This document shows positions 25,320 through 35,030 of a DNA stretch of 54,821 bases, piece after piece. The translations under genes were made by a program, and so were the position numbers. The DNA is from Actinomadura sp. KC345 (lineage in GTDB: Bacteria; Actinomycetota; Actinomycetes; Streptosporangiales; Streptosporangiaceae), in assembly GCF_004348515.1 (NCBI RefSeq), contig NZ_SMKH01000011.1, forward strand, positions 1-54,821. Reading direction: 5' to 3'. The notes beneath the pieces are model-generated. The model was not told the DNA's origin and did not search any database. It worked only from the letters and a program-made list of their open reading frames with translations. Within the stretch, counting starts at the first letter, position 1; each line of letters begins with the position of its first letter.

Positions 25320-25446
25320 CGCCCCGTTCCTCCTGCCCCGCGGATGACCGGCCCACCGACCAGTGCCGCCTACCCCTGACTACGTTCCGTAAACGGCTGC
25401 GGACGGCGCCCGTTAGAGCGGGACCCCTTGCGGGTAGCAGCGCCAG

Positions 25447-25641
25447 ATGACCACTCCTGAAGAGAACGCACCGAAGACCGAGGACACCGACCAGGTCGTG
25501 ATGAAGCCGGGCGGGGACCCCGACCGGGATCCCGATCAGGAACCCAGGTCGAAGCCCGACGACCGCACGGAGCTCGGCGCGGAACTCGAAGACAGGATGT
25601 CCGAGAAGGGCTTGTCGCGCGACGACTTCACCGAGTCCTGA
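25447..25641 (+). CDS. Small acidic hypothetical protein
   Basis: The product has 64 residues, rich in Asp, Glu, Pro and Lys (KTEDTDQVVMKPGGDPDRDP) with no hydrophobic core, so it is probably disordered. A single C-terminal amphipathic helix (LEDRMSEKGLSRDDF) is possible. It is divergent from the P-type ATPase gene and followed by a strong terminator, which supports a real transcription unit. Confidence 0.6.
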   Translation: MTTPEENAPKTEDTDQVVMKPGGDPDRDPDQEPRSKPDDRTELGAELEDRMSEKGLSRDDFTES

Positions 25642-25643
25642 GG

Positions 25644-25668
25644 CCGTGCCCGCGGCCCGCGGGCACGG
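25644..25668 (+). terminator. Terminator after small acidic gene
   Basis: CCGTGCCCGCG (25644-25654), loop GCC, and CGCGGGCACGG (25658-25668) form a perfect 11-bp hairpin directly after the stop codon. Confidence 0.8.
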
Positions 25669-25760
25669 GCCGCCGCGGCGGCGGCCTCCGGGGTGGCGCA
25701 CGCCGCGCGTCCACAGCGGTGTCCAAGGAGACCGGCACCACCGTGAGCCGGACGCGCAAT

Positions 25761-25773
25761 GTTTGCGTTAACC
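25761..25773. promoter_or_regulatory. Upstream LacI-type operator of the sugar ABC operon
   Basis: GTTTGCGTTAACC matches the operators at 34977 and 36107. It lies about 120 bp upstream of the operator at 25883, so looping between two repressor dimers is possible. Confidence 0.55.
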
Positions 25774-25868
25774 GTGTGAAGTGCTCATGGAGCGCCGCCT
25801 GGAAGAGCGTTCCTGCTTGCCCTTCGCGGGTCCGACGCCGGTTCGGCGAGTGCGGACTTCCGGGGGTG

Positions 25869-25896
25869 TTGACGGGCGTGGTGATAACGCTAACAA
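25869..25896 (+). promoter_or_regulatory. Promoter with overlapping LacI-type operator
   Basis: TTGACG (25869-25874), 16-nt spacer and TAACAA(T) (25891-25896) form a promoter for the transporter operon. The operator GATAACGCTAAC (25883-25894) overlaps the spacer and -10 box, fitting direct repression. A second possible promoter, TTGACA (25945-25950) and TAACAG (25966-25971), is closer to the gene. Confidence 0.6.
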
Positions 25897-26033
25897 TCGG
25901 ATGGCGAGTTGGGTCACGGTTGTGACGCGGCCCACACCGGCCTCTTGACATGCTGGTGTGACCGGTAACAGCCTGACCCCGACCACCTGCCTCCGACACC
26001 CCCGATCACCGGCAGCCACCCCCGAGGTGAGAC

Positions 26034-27164
26034 GTGAAGCGTAGGAAGCTCGTCAGCCTGGCGCTGGGCCTTGGGCTCGCGCTCGGCATGACCGCGTGCG
26101 GGTCGAGCGAGAAGACCATCGACAAGGAGAAGGCCGGGAACGCGCCGGCGAAGGGCGCGCTCGTCGGCGTCACGATGCCGACCCGCTCGTCCGAGCGCTG
26201 GATCCACGACGGCGACAACCTCAAGAAGCAGCTCGAACAGCTCGGCTACAAGGTCGACCTCCAGTACGCCGAGGACGACATCCCCACCCAGGCCAACCAG
26301 ATCGACAACCAGATCACCAAGGGCGCCCGGCTGCTGATCATCGCCTCGATCGACGGGACCGCGATCACGACCCAGCTGCAGAAGGCCGCCGACAACGACA
26401 TCCCGGTCATCGCCTACGACCGGCTGATCCGCAACTCCGAGAACGTCGACTACTACGCGACCTTCGACAACTACAAGGTCGGCGTGCAGCAGGCGACGTC
26501 GCTGCTGGTCGGGCTCGGTCTCAAGAAGCCGGACGGCTCGGAGGGGTCCGAGAAGGGCCCGTTCAACGTCGAGCTCTTCGGCGGCTCGCCCGACGACAAC
26601 AACGCGACGTTCTTCTACAACGGCGCGATGGACACCCTGAAGCCCTACATCGACGACAAATCCCTCGTCGTGAAGAGCGGCCAGACGGACTTCAAGACCA
26701 TCGCCACGCTGCGCTGGGATCCGGGACGCGCCCAGAAGCGCATGGAGGACCTCCTCACCCGCTCCTACAGCGGCGGGACGAAGATCCAGGGCGTCCTGTC
26801 CCCCTACGACGGCCTGTCGATCGGGATCCTGTCGGCGCTGAAGTCCAGCGGCTACGGGACGCCTGGGCAGCCGTACCCGGTCGTGACCGGCCAGGACGCG
26901 GAGGTCGCCTCGGTCAAGTCGATCATCGCGGGCGAGCAGTACTCGACGATCTACAAGGACACGCGCAAGCTCGCCTCGGTCACCGTGAAGATGGCCGACG
27001 CCGTGCTGAAGGGCGGCGAGCCCGAGGTGAACAACACCAAGGACTACGACAACGGCGTGAAGGTCGTGCCGTCCTACCTCCTGAACCCGGTGATCGTGAA
27101 CAAGGGCAACTACAAGGAGCAGCTCATCGACACCGGCTACTACACCGACGACCAGCTGAAGTAG
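26034..27164 (+). CDS. chvE: ChvE-type sugar-binding lipoprotein
   Basis: The product has 376 residues. The GTG start is preceded by GAGGTGA. A lipoprotein signal is present ([17 protein letters not shown], then lipobox MTAC with the lipidated Cys about residue 22). The mature part is a type-1 periplasmic-binding fold with [26 protein letters not shown], and [21 protein letters not shown]. Sequence style and operon order match ChvE/MmsE multiple-monosaccharide receptors, which bind arabinose, galactose, xylose and related sugars. Its place in an ara locus suggests L-arabinose as the main ligand. It is first in the operon and separated from the ATPase gene by GC-rich hairpins, which may keep the receptor more abundant. 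Confidence 0.9.
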   Translation: MKRRKLVSLALGLGLALGMTACGSSEKTIDKEKAGNAPAKGALVGVTMPTRSSERWIHDGDNLKKQLEQLGYKVDLQYAEDDIPTQANQIDNQITKGARLLIIASIDGTAITTQLQKAADNDIPVIAYDRLIRNSENVDYYATFDNYKVGVQQATSLLVGLGLKKPDGSEGSEKGPFNVELFGGSPDDNNATFFYNGAMDTLKPYIDDKSLVVKSGQTDFKTIATLRWDPGRAQKRMEDLLTRSYSGGTKIQGVLSPYDGLSIGILSALKSSGYGTPGQPYPVVTGQDAEVASVKSIIAGEQYSTIYKDTRKLASVTVKMADAVLKGGEPEVNNTKDYDNGVKVVPSYLLNPVIVNKGNYKEQLIDTGYYTDDQLK

Positions 27165-27189
27165 CGGGACCGGCGACGTGACGCGCCGG

Positions 27190-27229
27190 GGCGGGCGCCC
27201 GCCTCCCCGAACCACGGGCGCCCGCCTCC
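27190..27229 (+). repeat. GC-rich hairpin repeats between receptor and ATPase genes
   Basis: GGCGGGCGCCCGCC (27190-27203) is a perfect palindrome. GGGCGCCCGCCTCC occurs twice (27193-27206 and 27216-27229). Such structures between receptor and transporter genes commonly stop part of the transcription or protect the upstream message from decay. Confidence 0.5.
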
Positions 27230-27239
27230 GAGGAGGAGC

Positions 27240-28778
27240 ATGACCGACGCGATTCTGCGGATGCGCGGCATCACCAAGACCTTCCCCGCGGTGAAGGCGC
27301 TCCAGGACGTCAACCTGGAGGTCCGGCGAGGCGAGATCCACGCGATATGCGGGGAGAACGGCGCCGGCAAGTCGACGCTGATGAAGGTGCTGTCCGGCGT
27401 CCACCCCCACGGCGACTACAGCGGGGACATCGAGTTCGAAGGCGAGCCGTGCCGGTTCTCCGGCATCCGCGACAGCGAGCGGCGCGGCATCGTCATCATC
27501 CACCAGGAGCTGGCGCTCAGCCCGTACCTGTCGGTCGCCGAGAACATCTACCTCGGCAACGAGCGCCGGGGACGGTTCGGGCTCATCGACTGGAACCGGA
27601 CGAACGCCGAGGCGGCCGCGCTGCTGGAACGGGTCGGGCTGCGGGAGAACCCGGTGACGCCGGCCATGGACCTCGGCGTCGGCAAACAGCAGCTCGTGGA
27701 GATCGCCAAGGCGCTGTCGAAGCGGGTGAGGCTGCTGATCCTGGACGAGCCCACCGCCGCGCTGAACGACGCCGACTCCGAGCACCTGCTCGACCTGCTG
27801 CGCGGGCTGCGCGACGAGGGCATCGCCTGCGTGATCATCTCGCACAAGCTGAACGAGATCCGCGCGGTCGCCGACCGGACGACGATCCTGCGCGACGGCC
27901 GGACGATCGAGACGCTCGACATGCGCGGCGGCGTGTCCGAGGACCGCCTCATCTCCGGCATGGTCGGCCGCGAACTGGACCACCGGTTCCCGTCCCGCGT
28001 CCCCGAGATCGGCGGTGAGGTGCTGCGGATCGAGGACTGGACCGTCCACTCCCCCACCCAGCACGGGCGGCTCGTCGTGGACGGCGCCGCGCTGACGCTG
28101 CGCCGCGGCGAGATCGTCGGGCTCGCGGGCCTGATGGGCGCGGGCCGGACGGAGCTGGCGATGAGCGTGTTCGGCCGCAGCTACGGCATCGGGATCACCG
28201 GCCGCGTCTACAAGAACGGCGCGGAGATCACCGTCCGGACGGTCAGCGACGCGATCCGGCACGGGCTCGCCTACGCCACCGAGGACCGCAAGACCTACGG
28301 GCTGAACCTCATCGAGGACATCAAGCGCAACATCTCCGCGGCCGGGCTGCGCGGGCTCGCCACGGCGGGCTGGGTGGACGACAACCGCGAGTACGAGGTC
28401 GCCGAGCGGTACCGCAAGGAGATGAACATCAAGGCGCCGAACGTGCTGACGCCGGCGGGGCAGCTGAGCGGCGGCAACCAGCAGAAGGTCGTCCTGTCGA
28501 AGTGGATGTTCACCGACGCCGACGTCCTGATCCTGGACGAGCCGACCCGCGGCATCGACGTCGGCGCCAAGTACGAGATCTATTCGATCATCAACCGGAT
28601 GGCCGACCAGGGCCGTGCGGTGCTGGTGATCTCGTCCGAGCTGCCGGAGCTGATCGGGATCTGCGACCGCGTGTACGCGATGGCGGAGGGCCGGATCACC
28701 GGTGAGGTGAGCCGCGCGGACGCGACGCCGGAGCGGCTGATGCAGTTCATGACCCAGACCGAGGAGACCCGAGCATGA
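27240..28778 (+). CDS. gguA: Sugar ABC transporter ATPase, GguA/MmsA type
   Basis: The product has 512 residues with two ABC domains, as in RbsA/XylG/MmsA. The first half has Walker [13 protein letters not shown] and Walker [12 protein letters not shown]. The second has the signature [14 protein letters not shown] and Walker [15 protein letters not shown], with a degenerate Walker A ([10 protein letters not shown]), as normal for this family. AGGAGGAGC precedes the ATG closely. The stop overlaps the permease start by 4 nt. It energises sugar uptake with the receptor and permease. Confidence 0.93.
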   Translation: MTDAILRMRGITKTFPAVKALQDVNLEVRRGEIHAICGENGAGKSTLMKVLSGVHPHGDYSGDIEFEGEPCRFSGIRDSERRGIVIIHQELALSPYLSVAENIYLGNERRGRFGLIDWNRTNAEAAALLERVGLRENPVTPAMDLGVGKQQLVEIAKALSKRVRLLILDEPTAALNDADSEHLLDLLRGLRDEGIACVIISHKLNEIRAVADRTTILRDGRTIETLDMRGGVSEDRLISGMVGRELDHRFPSRVPEIGGEVLRIEDWTVHSPTQHGRLVVDGAALTLRRGEIVGLAGLMGAGRTELAMSVFGRSYGIGITGRVYKNGAEITVRTVSDAIRHGLAYATEDRKTYGLNLIEDIKRNISAAGLRGLATAGWVDDNREYEVAERYRKEMNIKAPNVLTPAGQLSGGNQQKVVLSKWMFTDADVLILDEPTRGIDVGAKYEIYSIINRMADQGRAVLVISSELPELIGICDRVYAMAEGRITGEVSRADATPERLMQFMTQTEETRA

Positions 28779-30016
28779 GCAGCGTCGCGCCGGCCGACCA
28801 GGCCGTGTCCCCGCCGCCCGACGAGCGGCCGAAGGCGGGCCGGACCCTGCCCGTCAACCTGCGGCAGAGCGGGATCTACATCGCGTTCGGCCTGATCGTC
28901 GCGCTGTTCGCGGTGCTCACCGACGGGCAGCTGATGTCCCCGCAGAACATCTCCAACATCATCGTCCAGAACTCCTACATCCTGATCCTGTCGATCGGGA
29001 TGATCCTGATCATCATCGGCGGGCACATCGACCTGTCGGTCGGGTCCGTGGTGGCCGTGACGGGCGCCATCGCGGCGGTGCTGATGGTGAACCACAACGT
29101 GCCGTGGCCGATCGCGATCGTCCTGACGCTGCTGGCGGGCGCCGCGATCGGCGCGTGGCAGGGCTACTGGATCGCCTACTTCGGCATCCCGGCGTTCATC
29201 GTGACGCTCGCCGGGATGCTGGTGTTCCGGGCGCTGACCCTGACGATCCTCGGCAACCAGGGCATCGGCCCGTTCCCGGACGAGGTCCGCACGATCGCCA
29301 ACGGCTTCCTGTCCGGGTACCTCGGCAACGTCGGGCTCGGGCCGCTCGGCGGCGCCGACCTGTTCACGCTGCTGGTCGCGCTGGTGCTGGTCGGCGGGTA
29401 CGTCGCCTACGGGTGGCGGAACCGGCAGGGGCGCGTCGGCTACGGGCAGAAGGTCGAGCCGTTCACCGTGTTCGCGCTGAAGAACGCGCTGGCCGTCGTG
29501 GTCGTGATGTTCATGGCCGTGCAGCTGGCGCGGTTCAAGAACATGCCGTGGGTGCTCGTCCTGCTGGGCGTGCTCGTCCTTGGCTCCACGCTGGTGATGA
29601 ACCGGGCGGTGTTCGGCCGGCACGTCTACGCGCTCGGCGGGAACCTCCTGGCGGCCCAACTGTCGGGCATCAAGGTCAAGTCGGTGTCGTTCTGGCTGTT
29701 CGTCAACATGGGCGTGCTGTCGGCCGTCGCCGGGATCGTGTTCGCCGGGCGGCTCAACCAGGCGGGACCGACCGCCGGGAACATGTTCGAGCTGGACGCG
29801 ATCGCGGCGGCGTTCATCGGCGGCGCGGCCGTCCAGGGCGGCGTCGGCAAGGTGATCGGCGCGATCACGGGCGGCCTGATCATGGGCGTGATCAACAACG
29901 GGATGTCGCTGCTCGGCGCGCCGAGCGAGCGGGTCATGCTGATCAAGGGACTGGTGCTGCTGGCGGCGGTCGCGTTCGACATCTGGGCCAAGCGCCGCAG
30001 CGGGACGGCCCGCTGA
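28775..30016 (+). CDS. gguB: Sugar ABC transporter permease, GguB/MmsB type
   Basis: The product has 413 residues, with about ten hydrophobic segments such as [17 protein letters not shown] and [16 protein letters not shown]. The BPD_transp_2 landmark [20 protein letters not shown] and the late [20 protein letters not shown] are present. It is about 80 residues longer than RbsC-type permeases, as typical of GguB/MmsB. It is coupled to gguA by an ATGA overlap and ends the transporter operon. Confidence 0.93.
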   Translation: MSSVAPADQAVSPPPDERPKAGRTLPVNLRQSGIYIAFGLIVALFAVLTDGQLMSPQNISNIIVQNSYILILSIGMILIIIGGHIDLSVGSVVAVTGAIAAVLMVNHNVPWPIAIVLTLLAGAAIGAWQGYWIAYFGIPAFIVTLAGMLVFRALTLTILGNQGIGPFPDEVRTIANGFLSGYLGNVGLGPLGGADLFTLLVALVLVGGYVAYGWRNRQGRVGYGQKVEPFTVFALKNALAVVVVMFMAVQLARFKNMPWVLVLLGVLVLGSTLVMNRAVFGRHVYALGGNLLAAQLSGIKVKSVSFWLFVNMGVLSAVAGIVFAGRLNQAGPTAGNMFELDAIAAAFIGGAAVQGGVGKVIGAITGGLIMGVINNGMSLLGAPSERVMLIKGLVLLAAVAFDIWAKRRSGTAR

Positions 30017-30041
30017 CCGGGACGCCCGGCGCGCCCGCCGG

Positions 30042-30058
30042 CCGGGTGGGCGACCCGG
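30042..30058 (+). terminator. Hairpin between gguB and lacI
   Basis: CCGGGT (30042-30047) pairs with ACCCGG (30053-30058) around GGGCG. It can terminate the transporter operon or act as an operator; TATCTT right after it may be the -10 box of the following regulator gene. Confidence 0.45.
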
Positions 30059-30074
30059 TATCTTCCGTAGTGAC

Positions 30075-31094
30075 ATGACCGCCACGCCACCACCGGCCCG
30101 CCCCGGGCTCCGCGACGTCGCCCGGCTCGCCGGGGTGTCGCACCAGACCGTGTCCCGGGTGTTCAAGAACCATCCGATGGTCAGCGCGAAGACGCGGGAC
30201 CGGGTGCTCGCCGCGGCGGCGCAGCTGGACTTCCGGCCGAACGCGGCGGCGCGGGCGCTGGCCACCGGGCGGTCCCGGACGCTCGGCGTCGTCAGCTTCG
30301 ACACCGCGCTGTTCGGCCCGGCGTCCATCATCGCGGCGGTCGAGCGCAACGCCCGCGCTGCCGACTTCTTCACCAGCGTCGCCAGCCTGGACTCGCCGGG
30401 GCGGGGCGCGGCCGCGGGCGCGGTGGACCGGTTCCGCGACCAGGGCGTGGACGGCATCATCATGATCCCCGGGCACGTCCCGCCGGAGGAGGCGCTGCGG
30501 CACCTGCCGGACGACCTCCCGAGCGTCCTGCTGGGGCCCGCGGCCGCGGTCCCGACCGTGTCGGCCGACCACTACCTGGCGCCGCGGGAGGCGACCCGGT
30601 ACCTGCTGGAGCTCGGGCACCGGACCGTCCACCACCTGCCGGGCCCGGCCGACTGGTGGGAGGCGAACGAGCGCACCCGCGGCTGGCGCGACGCGCTCGT
30701 CGAGGCGGGCGTGGACGTCCCGGACTGCGCGCCCGGCGACTGGAGCGCCCGGTCCGGCTACGAGCGCGGCCGGCTGCTGGCCGCCGACCCGGGCGTGACG
30801 GCGGTGTTCGCGGCCAACGACCAGATCGCGCTCGGGCTGCTGTGGGCGATCCACGAGAACGGCCGGAGGGTACCGGACGACGTCAGCGTCATCGGCTTCG
30901 ACGACATCCCCGAGGCGGCGTTCCTCACCCCGCCGCTCACGACCGTCCGGCAGGACTTCACCGCCCTGGGCCGCCACTGCGTGGACCTACTGATCGCGCA
31001 GCTCACCGGTGCCCCCGGGGCGACCGGGCCGCCGAAGCTCGTCCCGAGCCACCTGGTCGTCCGCCACAGCACCGCCCCCGCCCCCGAACGTTGA
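30075..31094 (+). CDS. LacI-family regulator (transporter side)
   Basis: The product has 339 residues. The N-terminal HTH reads LRDVARLAGVSHQTVSRVFK, with a hinge helix around AAARALATGRSRTLGVV. The sugar-binding core has VTAVFAANDQIALGLL and DVSVIGFDDIPEAAFLTPPL. It is closely related to the other LacI in this locus. The ATG lacks a ribosome site, and TATCTT lies 10 nt upstream, so the message is probably leaderless. The stop codon TGA is provided by the tip of the 64-bp palindrome at 31089. It likely controls the transporter and ara genes through the four operators in this region. Confidence 0.88.
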   Translation: MTATPPPARPGLRDVARLAGVSHQTVSRVFKNHPMVSAKTRDRVLAAAAQLDFRPNAAARALATGRSRTLGVVSFDTALFGPASIIAAVERNARAADFFTSVASLDSPGRGAAAGAVDRFRDQGVDGIIMIPGHVPPEEALRHLPDDLPSVLLGPAAAVPTVSADHYLAPREATRYLLELGHRTVHHLPGPADWWEANERTRGWRDALVEAGVDVPDCAPGDWSARSGYERGRLLAADPGVTAVFAANDQIALGLLWAIHENGRRVPDDVSVIGFDDIPEAAFLTPPLTTVRQDFTALGRHCVDLLIAQLTGAPGATGPPKLVPSHLVVRHSTAPAPER

Positions 31095-31152
31095 CTTGCG
31101 GCGTGTCGTTGTTATCCGGCCCGCCATGACAACAACACGCCGCAAGTCAACG
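31089..31152. repeat. 64-bp palindromic element, copy 1 (convergent junction)
   Basis: A 27-nt left arm starting CGTTGACTTGCGGCGTGT (31089-31115), a 10-nt loop CCGGCCCGCC, and a 27-nt right arm (31126-31152). The arms differ at two positions, one of them a G-T wobble. The element fills the whole gap between the convergent lacI and araB genes and supplies both TGA stops. It should act as a bidirectional terminator. Copies 2 and 3 are at 42133 and 49105. Confidence 0.9.
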
Positions 31153-32775
31153 GAGGGCGCGGAGGCGGTGCATGACCCTGCCGTCGGCGAACGCGTCGTG
31201 GAGGCCGCGGTAGATCTCGTAGAGGGAGTCGTAGGCGTCGGCGCGACGCCGGTCGGGGACGTAGGCGGACGGGACGCGGCGGCCCATCGCGGCCGCGGCG
31301 GACGTGATGTCGGGGTAGGCCCCGGCGGCGACGGCGGCATGGATCGCCGAGCCGAGAGCCGGGCCCTGCGACGAGCCGATGAGGGAGAGCGGGCGGCGCA
31401 GGACGTCGGCGTAGACCTGCATGAGGAAGCGGTTCTTCACCAGTCCGCCCGCGACCACGAACTCCTCGACGGGGACGCCCGACGCCTCGAACGTCTCCAC
31501 GATCACGCGGGTGCCGAACGCGGTGGCCTCGATGAGCGCGCGGTAGACGTCCTCCGGCCGGGTGGCGAGGGTCTGCCCGACGATCAGGCCGGACAGGTCG
31601 TGGTCGACGAGGATCGACCGGTTGCCGCTGTGCCAGTCGAGCGCGACGAGCCCGTGCCGCCCGACCGGTTGTTCCTGGGCGAGGGCGGTCAGGTGCTCGT
31701 GGACCGTCAGCCCCGCCGCGGCGGCGGCCTGGTTGTAGCGGGCCGGGACGCAGTTGTCGACGAACCAGGCGAAGATGTCGCCGACGCCGGACTGCCCGGC
31801 CTCGTAGCCCCACAGGCCCGGCACGATGCCGTCCGCGACGACGCCGCACATGCCCGGGACCTCGGCGAGCAGGTCGGAGGACATGACGTGGCAGGTGGAC
31901 GTGCCCATGATCGCGACCATCTGGCCGGGGCGGACGGCGTCGGCCGCGGCGGCGGTGACGTGGGCGTCGACGTTCCCGACCGCGACCGCGACGCCCTCGG
32001 GGAGGCCCGTCCAGGCGGCGGCCCGCGCCGTCAGGGTTCCGGCGAGGCCGCCGAGCGGGGCCAGGTCGTGGCCGAGCTTGGCGGGGAATTCCGCGAAGTC
32101 CGGGTCAAGGGCGGACAGGAAATCGCGGGACGGGTAGCCGCCATCCTGGTAGATGCCCTTGTAGCCGGCCGTGCAGATGTTGCGCGACTCCCGGCCGGTG
32201 AGCTGCCAGACGATCCAGTCGGCGGCCTCGATCCAGCGTTCGGCCCGGCCGTAGAGGTCGCGGTCCTCCTCCAGGAGCTGCAGGCCCTTGGCGAACTCCC
32301 ATTCCGAGGAGATCCTGCCGCCGTAGCGGCGCAGCCACGGCTCGCCGCGCTCGGCCGCCAGCGCGTTGATCCGGTCCGCCTGCGGCTGGGCGGCGTGGTG
32401 TTTCCAGAGTTTCGGCCAGGCGTGCGGCCTCGCGGGGTGGAGGTCGGCGAGCGGCGTCCCGTCGGCGGTCGCCGGCAGCACCGTGCAGGCGGTGAAGTCC
32501 GTGCCGACGCCGATGATGCGGGACGCCGGGACGTCCGCCGCGGCCAGCGCCTTGGGGACCGCGAAGCGCAGGACGTCCAGCCAGTCCCGGGGCGCCTGGA
32601 GGGCCCAGCCGGGCCCGAGGCGGGCACCGGCCGGGAGCGCCTCGTCGATCACTCCGTGGTCGTACTCGTGGACGCCGTCGCCGACCTCAACGCCGTCGCG
32701 GACGCGGACGAGCACCGCCCGCCCGGACAGCGTGCCGAAGTCGACGCCGACGACGTACCGTTCGTCCGCGCTCAC
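31147..32775 (-). CDS. araB: L-ribulokinase
   Basis: The product has 542 residues of the FGGY kinase family. The start is GTG 32775, not the overlapping GTG at 32796, because GAGGAGGAG lies 5 nt upstream of it. The N-terminal phosphate loop is VVGVDFGTLSGRAVLV. Further motifs are GVGTDFTACTVLP, AIMGTSTCHVM, and the C-terminal EEFVVAGGLVKNRFLMQVYAD. The enzyme phosphorylates L-ribulose to L-ribulose 5-phosphate with ATP. It is the last gene of araD-araA-araB. The final codons CGT TGA belong to the palindrome at 31089-31152. Confidence 0.93.
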   Translation of the reverse strand: MSADERYVVGVDFGTLSGRAVLVRVRDGVEVGDGVHEYDHGVIDEALPAGARLGPGWALQAPRDWLDVLRFAVPKALAAADVPASRIIGVGTDFTACTVLPATADGTPLADLHPARPHAWPKLWKHHAAQPQADRINALAAERGEPWLRRYGGRISSEWEFAKGLQLLEEDRDLYGRAERWIEAADWIVWQLTGRESRNICTAGYKGIYQDGGYPSRDFLSALDPDFAEFPAKLGHDLAPLGGLAGTLTARAAAWTGLPEGVAVAVGNVDAHVTAAAADAVRPGQMVAIMGTSTCHVMSSDLLAEVPGMCGVVADGIVPGLWGYEAGQSGVGDIFAWFVDNCVPARYNQAAAAAGLTVHEHLTALAQEQPVGRHGLVALDWHSGNRSILVDHDLSGLIVGQTLATRPEDVYRALIEATAFGTRVIVETFEASGVPVEEFVVAGGLVKNRFLMQVYADVLRRPLSLIGSSQGPALGSAIHAAVAAGAYPDITSAAAAMGRRVPSAYVPDRRRADAYDSLYEIYRGLHDAFADGRVMHRLRALR

Positions 32776-32792
32776 AGGCTCCTCCTCGGTCG

Positions 32793-34289
32793 TCACAGGC
32801 CCCCGGCCAGGCGGTAGTACGCCTGGTTCCAGCGGATCTCCTTCGTGAACTGCCGGAGCGTGGTGCCGGCGTCGATCGTGAGCAGCTCCACCCCGGCCAT
32901 CGCGGCGAGGTCCTCCAGCTCCTCCGTCCCGAGCGCGGCGGTCAGGACGGTGTGGTGCGGCGCCCCGGCGGTCAGCCACGCCTCGGTCGACGTGCGCAGA
33001 TCGGGAAGCGGGCGCCACACGGCGCGGGCGACCGGCAGCATCGGTAGCGGCTCCGGCGGCGCGACGACCTCGATCTCTGCCGCGACCAGGCGGAACCGGT
33101 CGCCCATGTCGGCGAGGCCGGCCACGACGCCGGGGCCGGGCGCGGCGTCGAACACCAGCCGCACCGGGTCCTCGCGCCCGCCGATGCCCAGCGGATGGAT
33201 CTCCAAGGAGGGGCGCCCGGCGGCGATGGACGGGCAGACCTCCAGCATGTGCGCGCCGAGGATCAGCTCGTTGCCGGGTTCGAGGTGGTAGGTGTAGTCC
33301 TCCATGAACGAGGTCCCGCCGGGCAGGCCGGCGGACGCGGCCTTGAGCGCGCGCAGCAGCGCCGCGGTCTTCCAGTCGCCCTCGCCCCCGAAGCCGTAGC
33401 CCCCCGCCATGAGCCGCTGGACGGCGAGGCCGGGGAGCTGGCGCAGCCCGCCGAGGTCCTCGAAGTTCGTCGTGAACGCCTTGAAGCCGCCGTCGTCGAG
33501 GAACGTCCGCAGGCCGAGCTCGATCCGCGCGCCGTAGCGGAGGGAGTCGTGGCGCTCGCCGCCGGGGCGCAGCCCGGGGGCGACGTCGTAGAGGTCGCCG
33601 TACTCCTTGACCAGTTCGGTGACGTCGCCGTCCGGCACGGCGTCCACGACCTCGACCAGGTCGTTCACGCCGTAGGTGTTGACGGAGACGCCGAACCGGA
33701 GCTGGGCCTCGACCTTGTCGCCCTCGGTGACGGCGACGTCGCGCATGTTGTCGCCGAACCGCGCCAGCCTCAGCCGCCGCAACTCGTGCAGGCCCGCCGC
33801 CGCCCGCGCCCACGCGGAGACCCGCGCCGTGACCGACGGGTCGGTGACGTGCCCGGCGACGGTCTTGCGGGCGACGCCGATCCGCGACTGGACGTGGCCG
33901 AACTCCCGGTCGCCGTGCGCGGCCTGGTTGAGGTTCATGAAGTCCATGTCGATCGAATGCCAGGGCAGATCGACGTTCGCCTGCGTGTGCAGGTGGAGGA
34001 GGGGCTTGGTGAGCGCGTCCAGCCCGGCGATCCACATCTTCGCCGGGGAGAAGGTGTGCATCCAGGCGATGAGGCCGACGCAGGAGTCGTCGGCGCCCGC
34101 GTCCAGGCACGTGCGCCGGATCGCGTCCGCGCCGGTGAGGACGGGCAGCCACCTGACGGCGACCGGCAGCGCCTCCCCGAGCCCCGCCGCGATCTCCGCG
34201 GACTGCCCGGCGACCTGGCGCAGGGTGTCCTCGCCGTACAGGCCCTGGCTGCCGGTCAGGAACCAGATCTCGCGGTTCGGAAGGCTCAC
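32793..34289 (-). CDS. araA: L-arabinose isomerase
   Basis: The product has 498 residues, the usual length. GTG 34289 overlaps the araD stop (GTGA). Family landmarks are [20 protein letters not shown] at the N-terminus, [48 protein letters not shown] and [20 protein letters not shown], which include the metal-binding Glu/His residues. It converts L-arabinose to L-ribulose in the cytoplasm. The neighbouring kinase and epimerase complete the classical arabinose route to D-xylulose 5-phosphate. Confidence 0.95.
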   Translation of the reverse strand: MSLPNREIWFLTGSQGLYGEDTLRQVAGQSAEIAAGLGEALPVAVRWLPVLTGADAIRRTCLDAGADDSCVGLIAWMHTFSPAKMWIAGLDALTKPLLHLHTQANVDLPWHSIDMDFMNLNQAAHGDREFGHVQSRIGVARKTVAGHVTDPSVTARVSAWARAAAGLHELRRLRLARFGDNMRDVAVTEGDKVEAQLRFGVSVNTYGVNDLVEVVDAVPDGDVTELVKEYGDLYDVAPGLRPGGERHDSLRYGARIELGLRTFLDDGGFKAFTTNFEDLGGLRQLPGLAVQRLMAGGYGFGGEGDWKTAALLRALKAASAGLPGGTSFMEDYTYHLEPGNELILGAHMLEVCPSIAAGRPSLEIHPLGIGGREDPVRLVFDAAPGPGVVAGLADMGDRFRLVAAEIEVVAPPEPLPMLPVARAVWRPLPDLRTSTEAWLTAGAPHHTVLTAALGTEELEDLAAMAGVELLTIDAGTTLRQFTKEIRWNQAYYRLAGGL

Positions 34290-34963
34290 GGCCGGCTCCC
34301 CTGCCCGTAGACGTTCTGGTAGCGGTCGTACAACCGGTCGATGTCGCCGGCGTCCATCGGCAGCGGTTCGCCGAGCTGGCGCGACAGGTGGACGGTCCGG
34401 GCGGCGTCCTCGCACATCACCGCCGCCTTGACCGCGGCGCGGGCGTCGGCGCCGATCGTGAAGACGCCGTGGTTGCGCATCAGCACGGCGGGGCTGCGGT
34501 GCCCGTCGAGCGTCTCGACGATGCCGCGGCCGATCTCGTCGCCGCCGATGAGCGCGAACGGGCCGACGGGGATCTCGCCACCGAACTCGTCCGCCATCGC
34601 CGTCAGGACGCACGGGATCGGCTCATCGCGGGCCGCCCACGCGGTGGCGTAGGCCGAGTGGGTGTGCACGACCCCGCCGACGTCCGGGCGGTGCCGGTAC
34701 ACGTAGGCGTGCGCGAACACGTCGCTGGACGGCGTGAGCGGCGACTCGCCGGCCGGCGCGCCCTCCAGGTCGCACAGCACCATCGAGTCGGGGGTGAGCC
34801 GTTCGTACGGGACTCCGCTCGGTTTGATCAGGAAGGCGTCGTCGCCGGCGCGGGCGGACACGTTCCCGGCGGTCCACACGACCAGCCCGGCCTCGACGAG
34901 GGTCCGGTGCAGGACGGTCAGCTCCGTGCGGAGCGTCGCGATCCCGCCGGTCGGCTCTGGCAT
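34286..34963 (-). CDS. araD: L-ribulose-5-phosphate 4-epimerase
   Basis: The product has 225 residues of the class II aldolase/epimerase fold. GNVSAR (33-38), KPSG (47-50), the metal ligands H100 and H102 in VVHTHS, and H165 in RNHG are all present. It converts L-ribulose 5-phosphate to D-xylulose 5-phosphate. CGGAG is upstream of the ATG. The perfect LacI operator at 34977-34990 lies 14 nt before the start and would block transcription of araDAB. Confidence 0.93.
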   Translation of the reverse strand: MPEPTGGIATLRTELTVLHRTLVEAGLVVWTAGNVSARAGDDAFLIKPSGVPYERLTPDSMVLCDLEGAPAGESPLTPSSDVFAHAYVYRHRPDVGGVVHTHSAYATAWAARDEPIPCVLTAMADEFGGEIPVGPFALIGGDEIGRGIVETLDGHRSPAVLMRNHGVFTIGADARAAVKAAVMCEDAARTVHLSRQLGEPLPMDAGDIDRLYDRYQNVYGQGSRP

Positions 34964-34976
34964 CTCGGCTCCGTTC

Positions 34977-34990
34977 TGTTAGCGCTAACA
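34977..34990. promoter_or_regulatory. Perfect LacI-type operator before araDAB
   Basis: TGTTAGCGCTAACA is a perfect 14-bp palindrome with the central CG of LacI-family operators. On the minus strand it overlaps TAACAG, a plausible -10 box, just upstream of araD. It is the best conserved of the four operators in the locus. Confidence 0.8.
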
Positions 34991-35030
34991 TCTCCGGCGT
35001 GACGAAGGCGGGTCCGCGGACCGGCCGAGG

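Noticed and set aside
22143..25379. A 1078-residue plus-strand frame opposite the P-type ATPase gene
   Set aside because: It is a GC-driven antisense frame rich in Gly, Arg and Ala with no family resemblance; the minus strand has all P-type ATPase motifs.
31147..34152. A 1001-residue reading frame covering araB and most of the araA region
   Set aside because: Only the part up to 32775 codes for the kinase; beyond that it is another frame of araA, and a strong ribosome site marks the true araB start.
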